A model generated the notes under the pieces. That model ran no database searches. It was not told where the DNA came from and saw nothing but the letters and a program-made list of their open reading frames with translations. A DNA stretch of 37,942 nucleotides from Pseudomonadota bacterium (lineage in GTDB: Bacteria > Pseudomonadota > Gammaproteobacteria > Burkholderiales > Burkholderiaceae_C): the NCBI GenBank assembly GCA_029561195.1, contig JAKQJK010000072.1, positions 1 to 37,942 on the forward strand, in the 5' to 3' direction. Numbering within the stretch: the stretch's first letter is position 1; the number at the start of each line of letters is the position of its first letter. A program made the translations under genes and the position numbers. Below are positions 26,145 to 33,203 of the stretch, piece after piece.

Positions 26145-27008
26145 ATGAAAGCCCTACTTGAAAAACACTTTGGTAAAGCGTGGCTCGCATTGGTGTATTT
26201 GTTTCTTTACCTGCCACTTCTTTTCATGGTAATTTTTAGCTTCAACAGCACACGGCAAGATGCCAACTTCACAGGCCTCTCCCTGCGCTGGTATGAGGCA
26301 CTTACGCGGGATACTAAAATTGTGGAAGGCTTCTGGCTTTCGGTGAAGGTGGCGGCCGTTACTGGCGTATTGTCAGCCGTGCTTGGCACTTTTGCTGCCT
26401 TTGTCCTGGTTCGTTACCGTCGCTTCGCCGGCCGCACCATCTTCTCCGGTATGGTTAATGCTCCGTTGGTGATGCCGGAGGTGGTTATAGGCCTATCGCT
26501 CTTGCTCTTGATGGTCGGTGCTCAAAATGCATTTGGCTGGCCTGAGCGGGGACTTCTTACGATCATTTTCGGCCACACGCTACTGGGAATGTCCTATGGC
26601 ATGGTGGTCATTCAGTCCAGGCTAATGGATATGGACCGTTCCATTGAGGAGGCCGCTATGGACCTCGGAGCGCGACCTCATGAGGTGTTTTTCCTCATCA
26701 CATTGCCAAATATTTTCCAAGGTATTTTGGCGGCTTTTTTGCTGTCCTTCACGCTCTCGTTTGATGATGTAGTTATTTCCGAGTTTCTGTCAGGTCCTGG
26801 GGTGAATACATTGCCTCAGGTTATTTTCGGCTACGCCCGGCGAGGTATCAATCCCAGTATCTACGCGGCTGCAACTCTCCTGATTGCCGCCGTGACCATC
26901 GTCATCGTTACCTACAGCGTGTGGGTGGCGCGGCAAACGCGAAGACGAGAGCGAGAAATAGCGGCTGCTACGCGAGCTGAACTGGCTGCAATAGCTACAT
27001 CCGCTTGA
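26145..27008 (+). CDS. potI: Polyamine ABC transporter permease (PotI-like)
   Basis: Second inner-membrane permease, 287 residues. First helix LALVYLFLYLPLLFMVIFSF, then FNSTRQDANFTGLSLRWYEAL, a hallmark of the PotC/PotI group, and the EAA loop EEAAMDLGARPHEVFFLITLPN. The ATG at 26145 is 13 nt after the stop of potH; the frame is open to 26109 inside potH but that would overlap. Completes the PotFGHI-like importer. Confidence 0.92.
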   Translation: MKALLEKHFGKAWLALVYLFLYLPLLFMVIFSFNSTRQDANFTGLSLRWYEALTRDTKIVEGFWLSVKVAAVTGVLSAVLGTFAAFVLVRYRRFAGRTIFSGMVNAPLVMPEVVIGLSLLLLMVGAQNAFGWPERGLLTIIFGHTLLGMSYGMVVIQSRLMDMDRSIEEAAMDLGARPHEVFFLITLPNIFQGILAAFLLSFTLSFDDVVISEFLSGPGVNTLPQVIFGYARRGINPSIYAAATLLIAAVTIVIVTYSVWVARQTRRREREIAAATRAELAAIATSA

Positions 27009-27071
27009 TCGAATTGATTAGTTGGCGGAAGCGCTAATCGTTTCCTGCCGATGTACCAAGAAGAGGATGAC

Positions 27072-28544
27072 ATGACAACAGAAATGAGGCTTGACGGGCG
27101 GGCCGTCATCAACGGAGAGCGGGTGGCCGCGCGCAGCGGGCAGAGTTTTGATTGCATTTCTCCAGTAGACGGCAGGATACTGACACAGGTAGCGCGAAGC
27201 AGCGAGGCTGATATAGATGCTGCGGTTTCGGCAGCCCGTGCAGCTTTTGAAGATCGTCGCTGGAGCGGCTTGGCGCCGGCGCAACGCAAGCGCATCATGA
27301 TCAAGTTCGCGGACCTCTTGCTGGCTCACGCAGACGAGTTGGCCATTACTGAGACGCTTGATATGGGAAAACCGGTCAAGTATGCAAGGGCGGTCGATGT
27401 CAATAGCGCTTCCAATTGCATCCGCTGGTACGGGGAAGCGGTAGACAAGGTCTATGATGAGATCGCACCTACCTCCAGAAATGCACTTGCACTAATAACG
27501 AGAGAGCCTGTGGGTGTGGTGGGCGTCATTGTTCCTTGGAACTATCCGATGATCATGGCATCCTGGAAGATCGCCCCAGCGCTTGCAGCGGGTAACTCCG
27601 TGGTACTGAAGCCGAGTGAGAAGTCTCCGTTAACGGCTTTGAGAATGGCAGACTTGGCTTTGCAAGCCGGTATCCCGGCGGGCGTCTTTAACGTGGTACC
27701 CGGGTATGGAGCCGAGGCTGGGTCCCCCTTGGCTTTGCACATGGACGTTGACTGTATTGCCTTTACAGGCTCGACGCGCGTTGGCAAGCAGATCCACGTT
27801 ATGGCGGGCCAGAGCAATCTGAAGCGTGCCTGGACAGAGCTGGGCGGGAAGTCGCCCAATATCGTATTCGCGGATTGTCCCGATCTGGACAAGGCAGTTC
27901 AGGCCGCAGTGGGTAGCATCTTCTTTAATCAAGGAGAGAGTTGCAACGCGCCGTCGCGATTGTTTGTCGAGGCAAGCATCAAAGACAGGTTTCTCGAGAA
28001 AGCGCTGGCGCTCGTACCTGACTTTGCTCCCGGTAACCCACTGGACAAAGGGACGGTGATGGGGGCGCTAGTCGACAAGGTCCAAATGGACACCGTATTG
28101 CGTTATATAGAGAGTGGCAAGTCCGAGGGCGCGAAGATCCTCGCGGGCGGGGAACAGACTATGAGGGAGACAGGGGGATTCTACGTTCAGCCCACCATTT
28201 TTGATGAGGTTCGAAACGACATGACAATTGCCAGGGAGGAAATCTTTGGGCCTGTTTTGTCAGTGTTGTCGTTCACAGATACGGCTGAGGTTGTGCGTCA
28301 AGCTAATCAAACCATATATGGTTTGCAGGCGGGAGTCTGGACTCGGGACTTGAACAAGGCCCATGGTGTTGCACGCGCTTTGCGTGCTGGTACGGTGCAT
28401 GTCAACCAATATGATGAAGATGACATCACCGTACCCTTTGGTGGATTCAAACAGAGCGGCGTTGGCAGAGACAAATCTCTGCATGCCTTTGACAAGTACA
28501 CAGAAACCAAGACTACTTGGATCCGTATCGATAGCCCGGTGTGA
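27072..28544 (+). CDS. puuC: Aldehyde dehydrogenase, aminobutyraldehyde type (PuuC/KauB-like)
   Basis: NAD(P)-dependent dehydrogenase of 490 residues that would oxidise gamma-glutamyl-aminobutyraldehyde or 4-aminobutyraldehyde, the products of PuuB and SpuC. Catalytic residues are visible: oxyanion Asn157 (VPWNYP), Lys180 (LKPSEKSP), general base Glu256 (TELGGKSP) and nucleophile Cys291 (NQGESCNAPSRL). The nucleophile context SCNAP differs from the common GQVCxAG form but keeps the cysteine. The ATG at 27072 is chosen because AAGAGGA precedes it; an ATG at 27051 is in frame. The start lies 63 nt after potI. Confidence 0.87.
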   Translation: MTTEMRLDGRAVINGERVAARSGQSFDCISPVDGRILTQVARSSEADIDAAVSAARAAFEDRRWSGLAPAQRKRIMIKFADLLLAHADELAITETLDMGKPVKYARAVDVNSASNCIRWYGEAVDKVYDEIAPTSRNALALITREPVGVVGVIVPWNYPMIMASWKIAPALAAGNSVVLKPSEKSPLTALRMADLALQAGIPAGVFNVVPGYGAEAGSPLALHMDVDCIAFTGSTRVGKQIHVMAGQSNLKRAWTELGGKSPNIVFADCPDLDKAVQAAVGSIFFNQGESCNAPSRLFVEASIKDRFLEKALALVPDFAPGNPLDKGTVMGALVDKVQMDTVLRYIESGKSEGAKILAGGEQTMRETGGFYVQPTIFDEVRNDMTIAREEIFGPVLSVLSFTDTAEVVRQANQTIYGLQAGVWTRDLNKAHGVARALRAGTVHVNQYDEDDITVPFGGFKQSGVGRDKSLHAFDKYTETKTTWIRIDSPV

Positions 28545-28596
28545 CCTGAGCGCGATGAGACCCAGGGCATCAAAATCGCAAGACAAAGGAGTCATC

Positions 28597-29889
28597 ATGA
28601 GTGCAGTTTTAAAACAAGATAAACAAGCGTCAAATGCTGAGTGGCATGCCCGTAGGCTAGCGGCAACTCCCCGAGGTGTTGGGGTGATGGGGGACTTCTT
28701 CATTGACCACGCCAAGAATGCGGAGTTTTGGGACATTGAAGGTCGTCGATATATTGACTTTGCGGGTGGTATTGCCGTGTTGAATACAGGGCACTGTCAT
28801 CCCAAAATTCAAGCCGCGATATCGGCGCAACTTGATCGATTCACGCACAGCTGCTATCAAGTCGTGCCGTATACGGAATACGTCTCTCTGGCAGAGCGCA
28901 TCAATGCTATCGTTCCGATTACTGGCCCCCGAAAAATTGCTTTTTTCTCGACTGGTGCCGAAGCCATCGAGAATGCAATCAAGATTGCCCGATCAGCTAC
29001 CAAGCGCAGCGGCGTGATCGCATTTGGCGGGGCTTTTCATGGCCGCAGCATGTTTGCTGTGGCCATGACGGGGAAAGTTCAGCCCTACAAGGCAGGTTTT
29101 GGCCCTTTCCCACCAGAGATTTTTCATGTTCCTTTCCCATGCCACTGCGCGTCGCTTGATGACGTCAAGCACGCGATGGAGCAGGTATTCAAATGTGATA
29201 TCGAACCCTCTAGAGTCGCGGCAATTGTTTTTGAACCTGTTCAGGGGGAGGGCGGGTTCAACGTCATTCAGGCGGGCGCGGTGAAATGGCTGCGTGAACT
29301 GTGTGATGCACACGGCATTCTGCTGATAGCGGACGAAGTGCAAACGGGTTTCGCACGTACTGGAAAGATGTTTGCAATGGAGCACTTTGGAGTGTCCCCG
29401 GACATCATGACCCTGGCGAAGAGCATGGCCGGAGGAACTACGCTGTCAGCCGTGGTAGGCAAGGCTGCAATCATGGATGCACCGGCTCCTGGCGGCTTGG
29501 GCGGTACCTATGCCGGTAATCCCCTAGCCGTTGCAGCTGCGCACGCTGTATTGGACATAATGCAAGAGGAAAAGCTGTGCGAGCGCGCACAGGTGCTCGG
29601 TGATCGGATCAAGGTTCACCTGAGCGGTCTCCAAAAAAAATATGCACGTATCAGTGATGTGCGTGGACTCGGTGCGATGGTGGCTTGCGAGCTGGTCGAT
29701 CCATCAACGGGAAGCCCGGATGCAGATTACACCAAACGAGTGCAGCAACAGGCGCTGAAGAAGGGTTTGCTGCTGTTGACTTGCGGTGTCTATGGAAATG
29801 TGATCCGATTTTTGTTTCCATTGACGATTGAAGACAAGGTGTTCGCTGAAGCCCTAGCGGTCCTCGACGCTGCGTTTGAGATTGCGTAA
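28597..29889 (+). CDS. gabT: 4-aminobutyrate aminotransferase (GabT-like)
   Basis: Class-III PLP aminotransferase, 430 residues, converting GABA and 2-oxoglutarate to succinate semialdehyde and glutamate. The PLP lysine is K275 (IMTLAKSMAGG). ADEVQTGFARTG holds the cofactor-binding aspartate, and FSTGAEAIENAIKIAR and GAFHGRS are typical of GabT. The ATG at 28597 has AAGGAG 8 nt upstream; the frame is open back into the aldehyde dehydrogenase gene but that is a shadow. It receives GABA from the Puu/Spu steps upstream. The succinate semialdehyde dehydrogenase (gabD) is not in the window. Confidence 0.88.
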   Translation: MSAVLKQDKQASNAEWHARRLAATPRGVGVMGDFFIDHAKNAEFWDIEGRRYIDFAGGIAVLNTGHCHPKIQAAISAQLDRFTHSCYQVVPYTEYVSLAERINAIVPITGPRKIAFFSTGAEAIENAIKIARSATKRSGVIAFGGAFHGRSMFAVAMTGKVQPYKAGFGPFPPEIFHVPFPCHCASLDDVKHAMEQVFKCDIEPSRVAAIVFEPVQGEGGFNVIQAGAVKWLRELCDAHGILLIADEVQTGFARTGKMFAMEHFGVSPDIMTLAKSMAGGTTLSAVVGKAAIMDAPAPGGLGGTYAGNPLAVAAAHAVLDIMQEEKLCERAQVLGDRIKVHLSGLQKKYARISDVRGLGAMVACELVDPSTGSPDADYTKRVQQQALKKGLLLLTCGVYGNVIRFLFPLTIEDKVFAEALAVLDAAFEIA

Positions 29890-29914
29890 ATTTGTTTCCA
29901 AGAGTTGTTTTTCC

Positions 29915-31246
29915 ATGAGTTTGATCAATGCCGCCAAGGCAAAGCTGGCTGCGCAGGGTATTCATAGTGTCTTGACGCAGTTTTGCGATATCCACGGCGT
30001 AGCACGAGGCAAGCTGGTGCCAATCGCACAATTGGCTGACCTGGTAAGTATTGGAGCCGGCTTCTCAGGCCCCAGCATTTGGGGGACTGGACTTCCGCGA
30101 TTTGGCCCCCGAAGTGAGTATTACGGCCGAGTGTTGCTTGATTCATTGCGCCCTTTGCCGTTTATGCCAGGCGTTGCGCACGCCGTGTGCGATGGCTTTG
30201 CCGGAGGGGTGCCACTTGAAACCTGCTCTCGGCAAGTCCTCAAGCGACAAGTCGATTTGCTGGTAAAGCGAGGGTGGAAGCTGTGGGTGGGAATTGAGCC
30301 CGAATTTTTCCTGCTTGGTAAAACGGCTGATGGCGTATGGCGTGTCAAGGATGATCAAGACCGACTCTCCAAGCCTTCATACGATCTCAAGTCAATCCAT
30401 CGAACACAAGGCCTTCTCGACGAGATGAGAGTGGCTCTGCTTGACCTCGGTTTTGAAATTCAGCAAATTGACCATGAAGACGCCAATGGTCAGTATGAGA
30501 TCAACTATCGGTTTGATGACGCGTTGCAAGCGGCAGACCGCTACATATTATTCAAGTTGGCAGTTCATGCAGTGGCTGAGAAACACGACATGGTTTTTAG
30601 CTGTATGCCCAAGCCACTTGCCAACGCGCCTGGCAGTGGGCTGCATTTTCATCTCAGCATCACAGACGAGTCGGGCAACCCTGTGTTCTCAAGCACCACG
30701 GACTCACTAGGGCTCTCGGATGCGGGCTATAGCTTTGCCGCCGGATTGCTTCACCACGCCGATGCGTTGAGTGCTTTATGTGCGCCGACAGTCAATAGCT
30801 ATAAGCGTCTGGCTGTCAGCAACAGTCTGTCGGGTACAACTTGGTCGCCAGTGTGGAAGGCAATGGGTGACAACAATCGAACTTGCCTGGTGAGGACGGT
30901 TGCCGGACGCCTGGAGTGGCGTCTTCCAGATCCATCCTGCAACGTCTACGCGGCAATTGCGGCAACCCTGGCTGCCGGAATGCACGGAATTGACTGTCAC
31001 ATGGAGCGGCCGCAGGCATGTTCGAGCGATCTTTATGAGCAATATGCCAGTGGCGCGACGATGCCAGAACGACTGCCGCGTGATCTGTGGGACGCATTAC
31101 AAGGGCTGAAGGCTGACAGTGAGTTGCGGGAACGGGTTGGATCATTGTTCTGCGATGAGTTCCTGACGATCAAGACAGCCGAGTGGGATGCCTACAGCCA
31201 GCAGGTGACGCCGTGGGAGCTTGACCGGTACGCCTCTGCCTATTAG
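29915..31246 (+). CDS. Glutamine synthetase family ligase, GlnT/GMAS-like
   Basis: Second GS-fold ligase of the cluster, 443 residues. All active-site elements are present: IEPEFFLL, DHEDANGQYEINY, GSGLHFHLS, NSYKRL, GDNNRTCLVRT and RLEWRLPDPSCNVYAA. HEDANGQ and the N-terminal FCDIHGVARGKLVPI place it with type-III GlnT, gamma-glutamylmethylamide synthetase and related amine ligases, rather than with PuuA or GlnA. It may glutamylate another amine (for example a monoamine or a longer polyamine). It starts at the ATG at 29915, 25 nt after gabT, with a weak ribosome site; a TTG at 29876 opens the frame earlier but overlaps gabT. It closes the polyamine operon. Substrate unknown. Confidence 0.82.
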   Translation: MSLINAAKAKLAAQGIHSVLTQFCDIHGVARGKLVPIAQLADLVSIGAGFSGPSIWGTGLPRFGPRSEYYGRVLLDSLRPLPFMPGVAHAVCDGFAGGVPLETCSRQVLKRQVDLLVKRGWKLWVGIEPEFFLLGKTADGVWRVKDDQDRLSKPSYDLKSIHRTQGLLDEMRVALLDLGFEIQQIDHEDANGQYEINYRFDDALQAADRYILFKLAVHAVAEKHDMVFSCMPKPLANAPGSGLHFHLSITDESGNPVFSSTTDSLGLSDAGYSFAAGLLHHADALSALCAPTVNSYKRLAVSNSLSGTTWSPVWKAMGDNNRTCLVRTVAGRLEWRLPDPSCNVYAAIAATLAAGMHGIDCHMERPQACSSDLYEQYASGATMPERLPRDLWDALQGLKADSELRERVGSLFCDEFLTIKTAEWDAYSQQVTPWELDRYASAY

Positions 31247-31386
31247 CAGCCGAATAGACAATGCTGACCCGGGGCTGGGGCCCGACCACCCAGCTCGATG
31301 CCACTCGGCAGTGCCTGACCGCTAACTTCCAGAATATGGTTTTTCGATTTTGCATTGTAAAAATAGCCAATGCTGCAGCGCAAGAA

Positions 31387-31407
31387 TTTATCTCAATATG
31401 AGATAAA
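31387..31407. promoter_or_regulatory. Inverted repeat 1 upstream of aceA
   Basis: Perfect 9-bp arms TTTATCTCA / TGAGATAAA around ATA. It shares two bases with the next repeat. Too AT-rich to be a terminator and no T-run follows; operator-like. Confidence 0.5.
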
Positions 31408-31430
31408 TTATTTCACTATAAGAAATAATT
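31406..31430. promoter_or_regulatory. Inverted repeat 2 upstream of aceA
   Basis: Perfect 9-bp arms AATTATTTC / GAAATAATT around the 7-nt centre ACTATAA. Its sequence differs from repeats 1, 3 and 4, so a different regulator may bind. Confidence 0.5.
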
Positions 31431-31465
31431 GTGTAACCTCTTGATTTTTAACAAGTAAAATTTAA

Positions 31466-31507
31466 TCTTATATAAGACATAAGAATCCAATTGGTCTTAT
31501 ATAAGAC
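31466..31507. promoter_or_regulatory. Paired palindromes (TCTTATATAAGA twice) upstream of aceA
   Basis: The perfect 12-bp palindrome TCTTATATAAGA occurs at 31466-31477 and 31495-31506. Both copies are followed by CATAA, making a 17-nt direct repeat spaced 29 nt start to start. The second extends to the 14-bp GTCTTATATAAGAC. The pair ends 73 nt before the aceA ATG, so it probably lies at or near the promoter. Inference: two operator sites for one dimeric regulator of the glyoxylate shunt. I cannot name the regulator. Confidence 0.6.
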
Positions 31508-31580
31508 ATAAAATTGCGGCACCGCATCAGGTTGCATGATCTGCCTGATTTACCTGTTTTATTAACCTAGGAGTGTTCAC

Positions 31581-32900
31581 ATGCCACAAAGCCTTACAGA
31601 ACAATTGAGCCGTGCTCAACAAGTAGAAGCACTGGAAAAAGACTGGGCCAACAATCCCCGTTGGAAAGGCATCAAGCGCGGCTACAGCGCAGCCGATGTG
31701 GTCCGCCTTCGTGGTTCGTTTCCGATCGAGCACACTTTGGCCCGCCGTGGTGCAGAGAAGCTGTGGGATCTGTTGCACACTGAAGACTACGTGAATTGCC
31801 TTGGCGCCTTGACCGGTGGTCAGGCCATGCAACAAGTCAAGGCTGGCGTGAAAGCCATCTACCTGTCGGGCTGGCAAGTAGCCGCTGACAACAACACCTA
31901 TTCCAGCATGTACCCCGACCAGTCGTTGTACCCCGTGGATTCGGTGCCAAAAGTAGTCGAGACCATCAACAACACCTTCCGCCGTGCCGATGAAATCCAG
32001 CACTCCAAAGGCATTGACGCTGGAGGCAAAGACTACATCGACTATTTCGCGCCCATCGTGGCCGACGCAGAAGCCGGCTTCGGTGGCGTGCTCAACGCGT
32101 TTGAGTTGATGAAGTCCATGATCAAGGCGGGTGCCGGTGGCGTTCACTGGGAAGACCAGTTGGCTTCGGTCAAGAAGTGCGGCCATATGGGCGGCAAAGT
32201 GTTGTTACCCACCCGCGAGTCATGCCAGAAACTGATCGCGGCCCGCATGGCGGCTGACGTGTGCGGCGTGCCTACGTTGGTGATTGCCCGTACCGATGCT
32301 GAAGCCGCCGATCTGCTGACCAGCGATTACGACGAGATCGACAAGCCTTTCCTGACCGGTGAGCGCACCGCTGAAGGCTTCTACAAAACCCGCAAAGGGA
32401 TCGACCAGGCCATCGCCCGCGCTAACGCCTATGCCCAGTACGCGGATCTGGTGTGGTGCGAAACCGGTACGCCTGACCTGGACTTCGCGAAGAAGTTCGC
32501 CGATGCCGTACACAAGGTGCATCCCGGCAAGATGCTGGCGTACAACTGCTCGCCATCCTTCAACTGGAAGAAGAACCTGGACGACGCGACCATCGCCAAG
32601 TTCCAGCGCGAACTCGGTGCCATGGGCTACAAGTACCAGTTCATCACACTGGCTGGTATCCACTCCATGTGGTACAACATGTATGACCTGAGCCAGGACT
32701 ACGTGAAACGCGGCATGACCGCCTATGTCGAGAAGGTGCAAGAGCCCGAATTCGCAGCCCGCGACCGTGGCTACACCTTCGTGTCGCACCAGCAGGAAGT
32801 TGGTACTGGGTACTTCGACGAAGTGACCACGACCATCCAGGGCGGTAAGTCCAGCGTGACGGCACTGACGGGTTCGACCGAAGAAGAGCAGTTCCACTGA
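31581..32900 (+). CDS. aceA: Isocitrate lyase
   Basis: Glyoxylate-shunt enzyme splitting isocitrate into glyoxylate and succinate, 439 residues (E. coli 434). The catalytic loop KKCGHMGG is at 198-205 with Cys200; [10 protein letters not shown] and the metal-binding DAEAGFGG are present. The substrate-binding [12 protein letters not shown] is intact. AGGAG precedes the ATG at 31581. The gene is alone, between the palindrome-rich promoter region and a strong terminator; malate synthase is not in the window. It would be needed for growth on acetate or fatty acids. Confidence 0.96.
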   Translation: MPQSLTEQLSRAQQVEALEKDWANNPRWKGIKRGYSAADVVRLRGSFPIEHTLARRGAEKLWDLLHTEDYVNCLGALTGGQAMQQVKAGVKAIYLSGWQVAADNNTYSSMYPDQSLYPVDSVPKVVETINNTFRRADEIQHSKGIDAGGKDYIDYFAPIVADAEAGFGGVLNAFELMKSMIKAGAGGVHWEDQLASVKKCGHMGGKVLLPTRESCQKLIAARMAADVCGVPTLVIARTDAEAADLLTSDYDEIDKPFLTGERTAEGFYKTRKGIDQAIARANAYAQYADLVWCETGTPDLDFAKKFADAVHKVHPGKMLAYNCSPSFNWKKNLDDATIAKFQRELGAMGYKYQFITLAGIHSMWYNMYDLSQDYVKRGMTAYVEKVQEPEFAARDRGYTFVSHQQEVGTGYFDEVTTTIQGGKSSVTALTGSTEEEQFH

Positions 32901-32922
32901 TCTGCTGTGCTGCAGAAGCTTG

Positions 32923-32956
32923 AAAAGCCCGCTGGTGCGCCAGCGGGCTTTTTTTT
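32923..32956 (+). terminator. Intrinsic terminator of aceA
   Basis: Perfect 13-bp stem AAAAGCCCGCTGG / CCAGCGGGCTTTT with TGCG loop and a T-run to 32956, beginning 22 nt past the stop codon. Confidence 0.95.
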
Positions 32957-32969
32957 CATGGCGGGTTTT

Positions 32970-32996
32970 CTGACGATTTTGGGGCTGGGTTAAAAT
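32970..32996 (+). promoter_or_regulatory. Possible promoter of the thrS operon
   Basis: -35 CTGACG (32970-32975) and -10 TAAAAT (32991-32996) with a 15-nt spacer, directly after the aceA terminator. Transcription would begin near 33003, giving a leader of about 200 nt before thrS that contains the threonine leader peptide and terminator. Confidence 0.4.
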
Positions 32997-33042
32997 CTGG
33001 GCTTCTGTACTCAGTAACAAGAGCGAGAAAGGCAACCTGGTT

Positions 33043-33078
33043 ATGACACCGCGAACTACATCGACCCAGTTTTCATAG
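33043..33078 (+). CDS. Threonine-rich leader peptide of the thrS operon
   Basis: A short frame ATG ACA CCG CGA ACT ACA TCG ACC CAG TTT TCA TAG encodes [11 protein letters not shown], with four Thr codons among eleven. AAAGG lies 10 nt upstream of the ATG. It is too short for normal gene finding, but it precedes an intrinsic terminator and the threonyl-tRNA synthetase gene. This is the classic layout for ribosome-mediated attenuation, as with the thr operon or pheST leaders of enterics. When charged tRNA-Thr is scarce, a ribosome would stall at these codons and change the folding downstream. Translation is not shown by sequence alone. Confidence 0.7.
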   Translation: MTPRTTSTQFS

Positions 33079-33100
33079 GCATACAAGGTCGTAGTCCGCG
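33050..33100 (+). promoter_or_regulatory. Pause/1:2 hairpin over the Thr codons of the thrS leader
   Basis: CGCGAACTAC (33050-33059, inside the leader peptide) can pair with GTAGTCCGCG (33091-33100) in 9 of 10 positions. CGACC (33062-33066) with GGTCG (33087-33091) extends or competes. When free, CCGCG at 33096-33100 can instead pair with CGCGG at 33139-33143, the left arm of the terminator. That gives the mutually exclusive pairing needed for attenuation. The antiterminator helix as I see it is short (5 bp). Confidence 0.55.
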
Positions 33101-33110
33101 CGCCTTGTGC

Positions 33111-33134
33111 GCTGGTAGCTACAAAATTGATAGT
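33111..33134 (-). repeat. Copy of the intergenic TAGCT repeat in the thrS leader
   Basis: Read on the minus strand, ACTATCAATTTTGTAGCTAC resembles the element at 36573-36600 (GCTATCTTTTTGGTAGCTGC). It lies between the leader peptide and the terminator. Confidence 0.45.
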
Positions 33135-33164
33135 AAGACGCGGCAGGTTCCGCGTTTTTTTTTT
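33135..33164 (+). terminator. Attenuator terminator before thrS
   Basis: Stem ACGCGG / CCGCGT (33138-33143 with 33150-33155, loop CAGGTT), extendable by A-T pairs, followed by a run of T to 33164. It is 39 nt upstream of the thrS ATG and within the operon leader, so it must be read through for expression. That is consistent with regulated termination. Confidence 0.75.
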
Positions 33165-33203
33165 GCCTCGCCTTGCTCAGCAATTCAATTCTTTAGTTTC
33201 ATC

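Larger units (their letters stand above)
31247..31580. promoter_or_regulatory. aceA upstream region, 334 nt without a gene
   Basis: The first 130 nt are GC-rich with no coding frame of note and no clear terminator for the polyamine operon. From about 31380 the sequence becomes strongly AT-rich and carries the inverted repeats listed separately, ending in the AGGAG ribosome site of aceA. No -35/-10 pair is clear enough to name. Confidence 0.7.

Noticed and set aside
27016-27039. GATTAG/CTAATC inverted repeat between potI and the aldehyde dehydrogenase gene
   Set aside because: Six-base arms with a 12-nt loop and no downstream T-run or promoter relation.
31527-33086. Minus-strand frames across aceA (219 and 288 codons)
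   Set aside because: Antisense shadows of isocitrate lyase without start signals or family features.
33003-33203. tRNA gene in the aceA-thrS gap
   Set aside because: No cloverleaf or TTCRANYC T-loop; the structure is explained by the leader peptide and attenuator.
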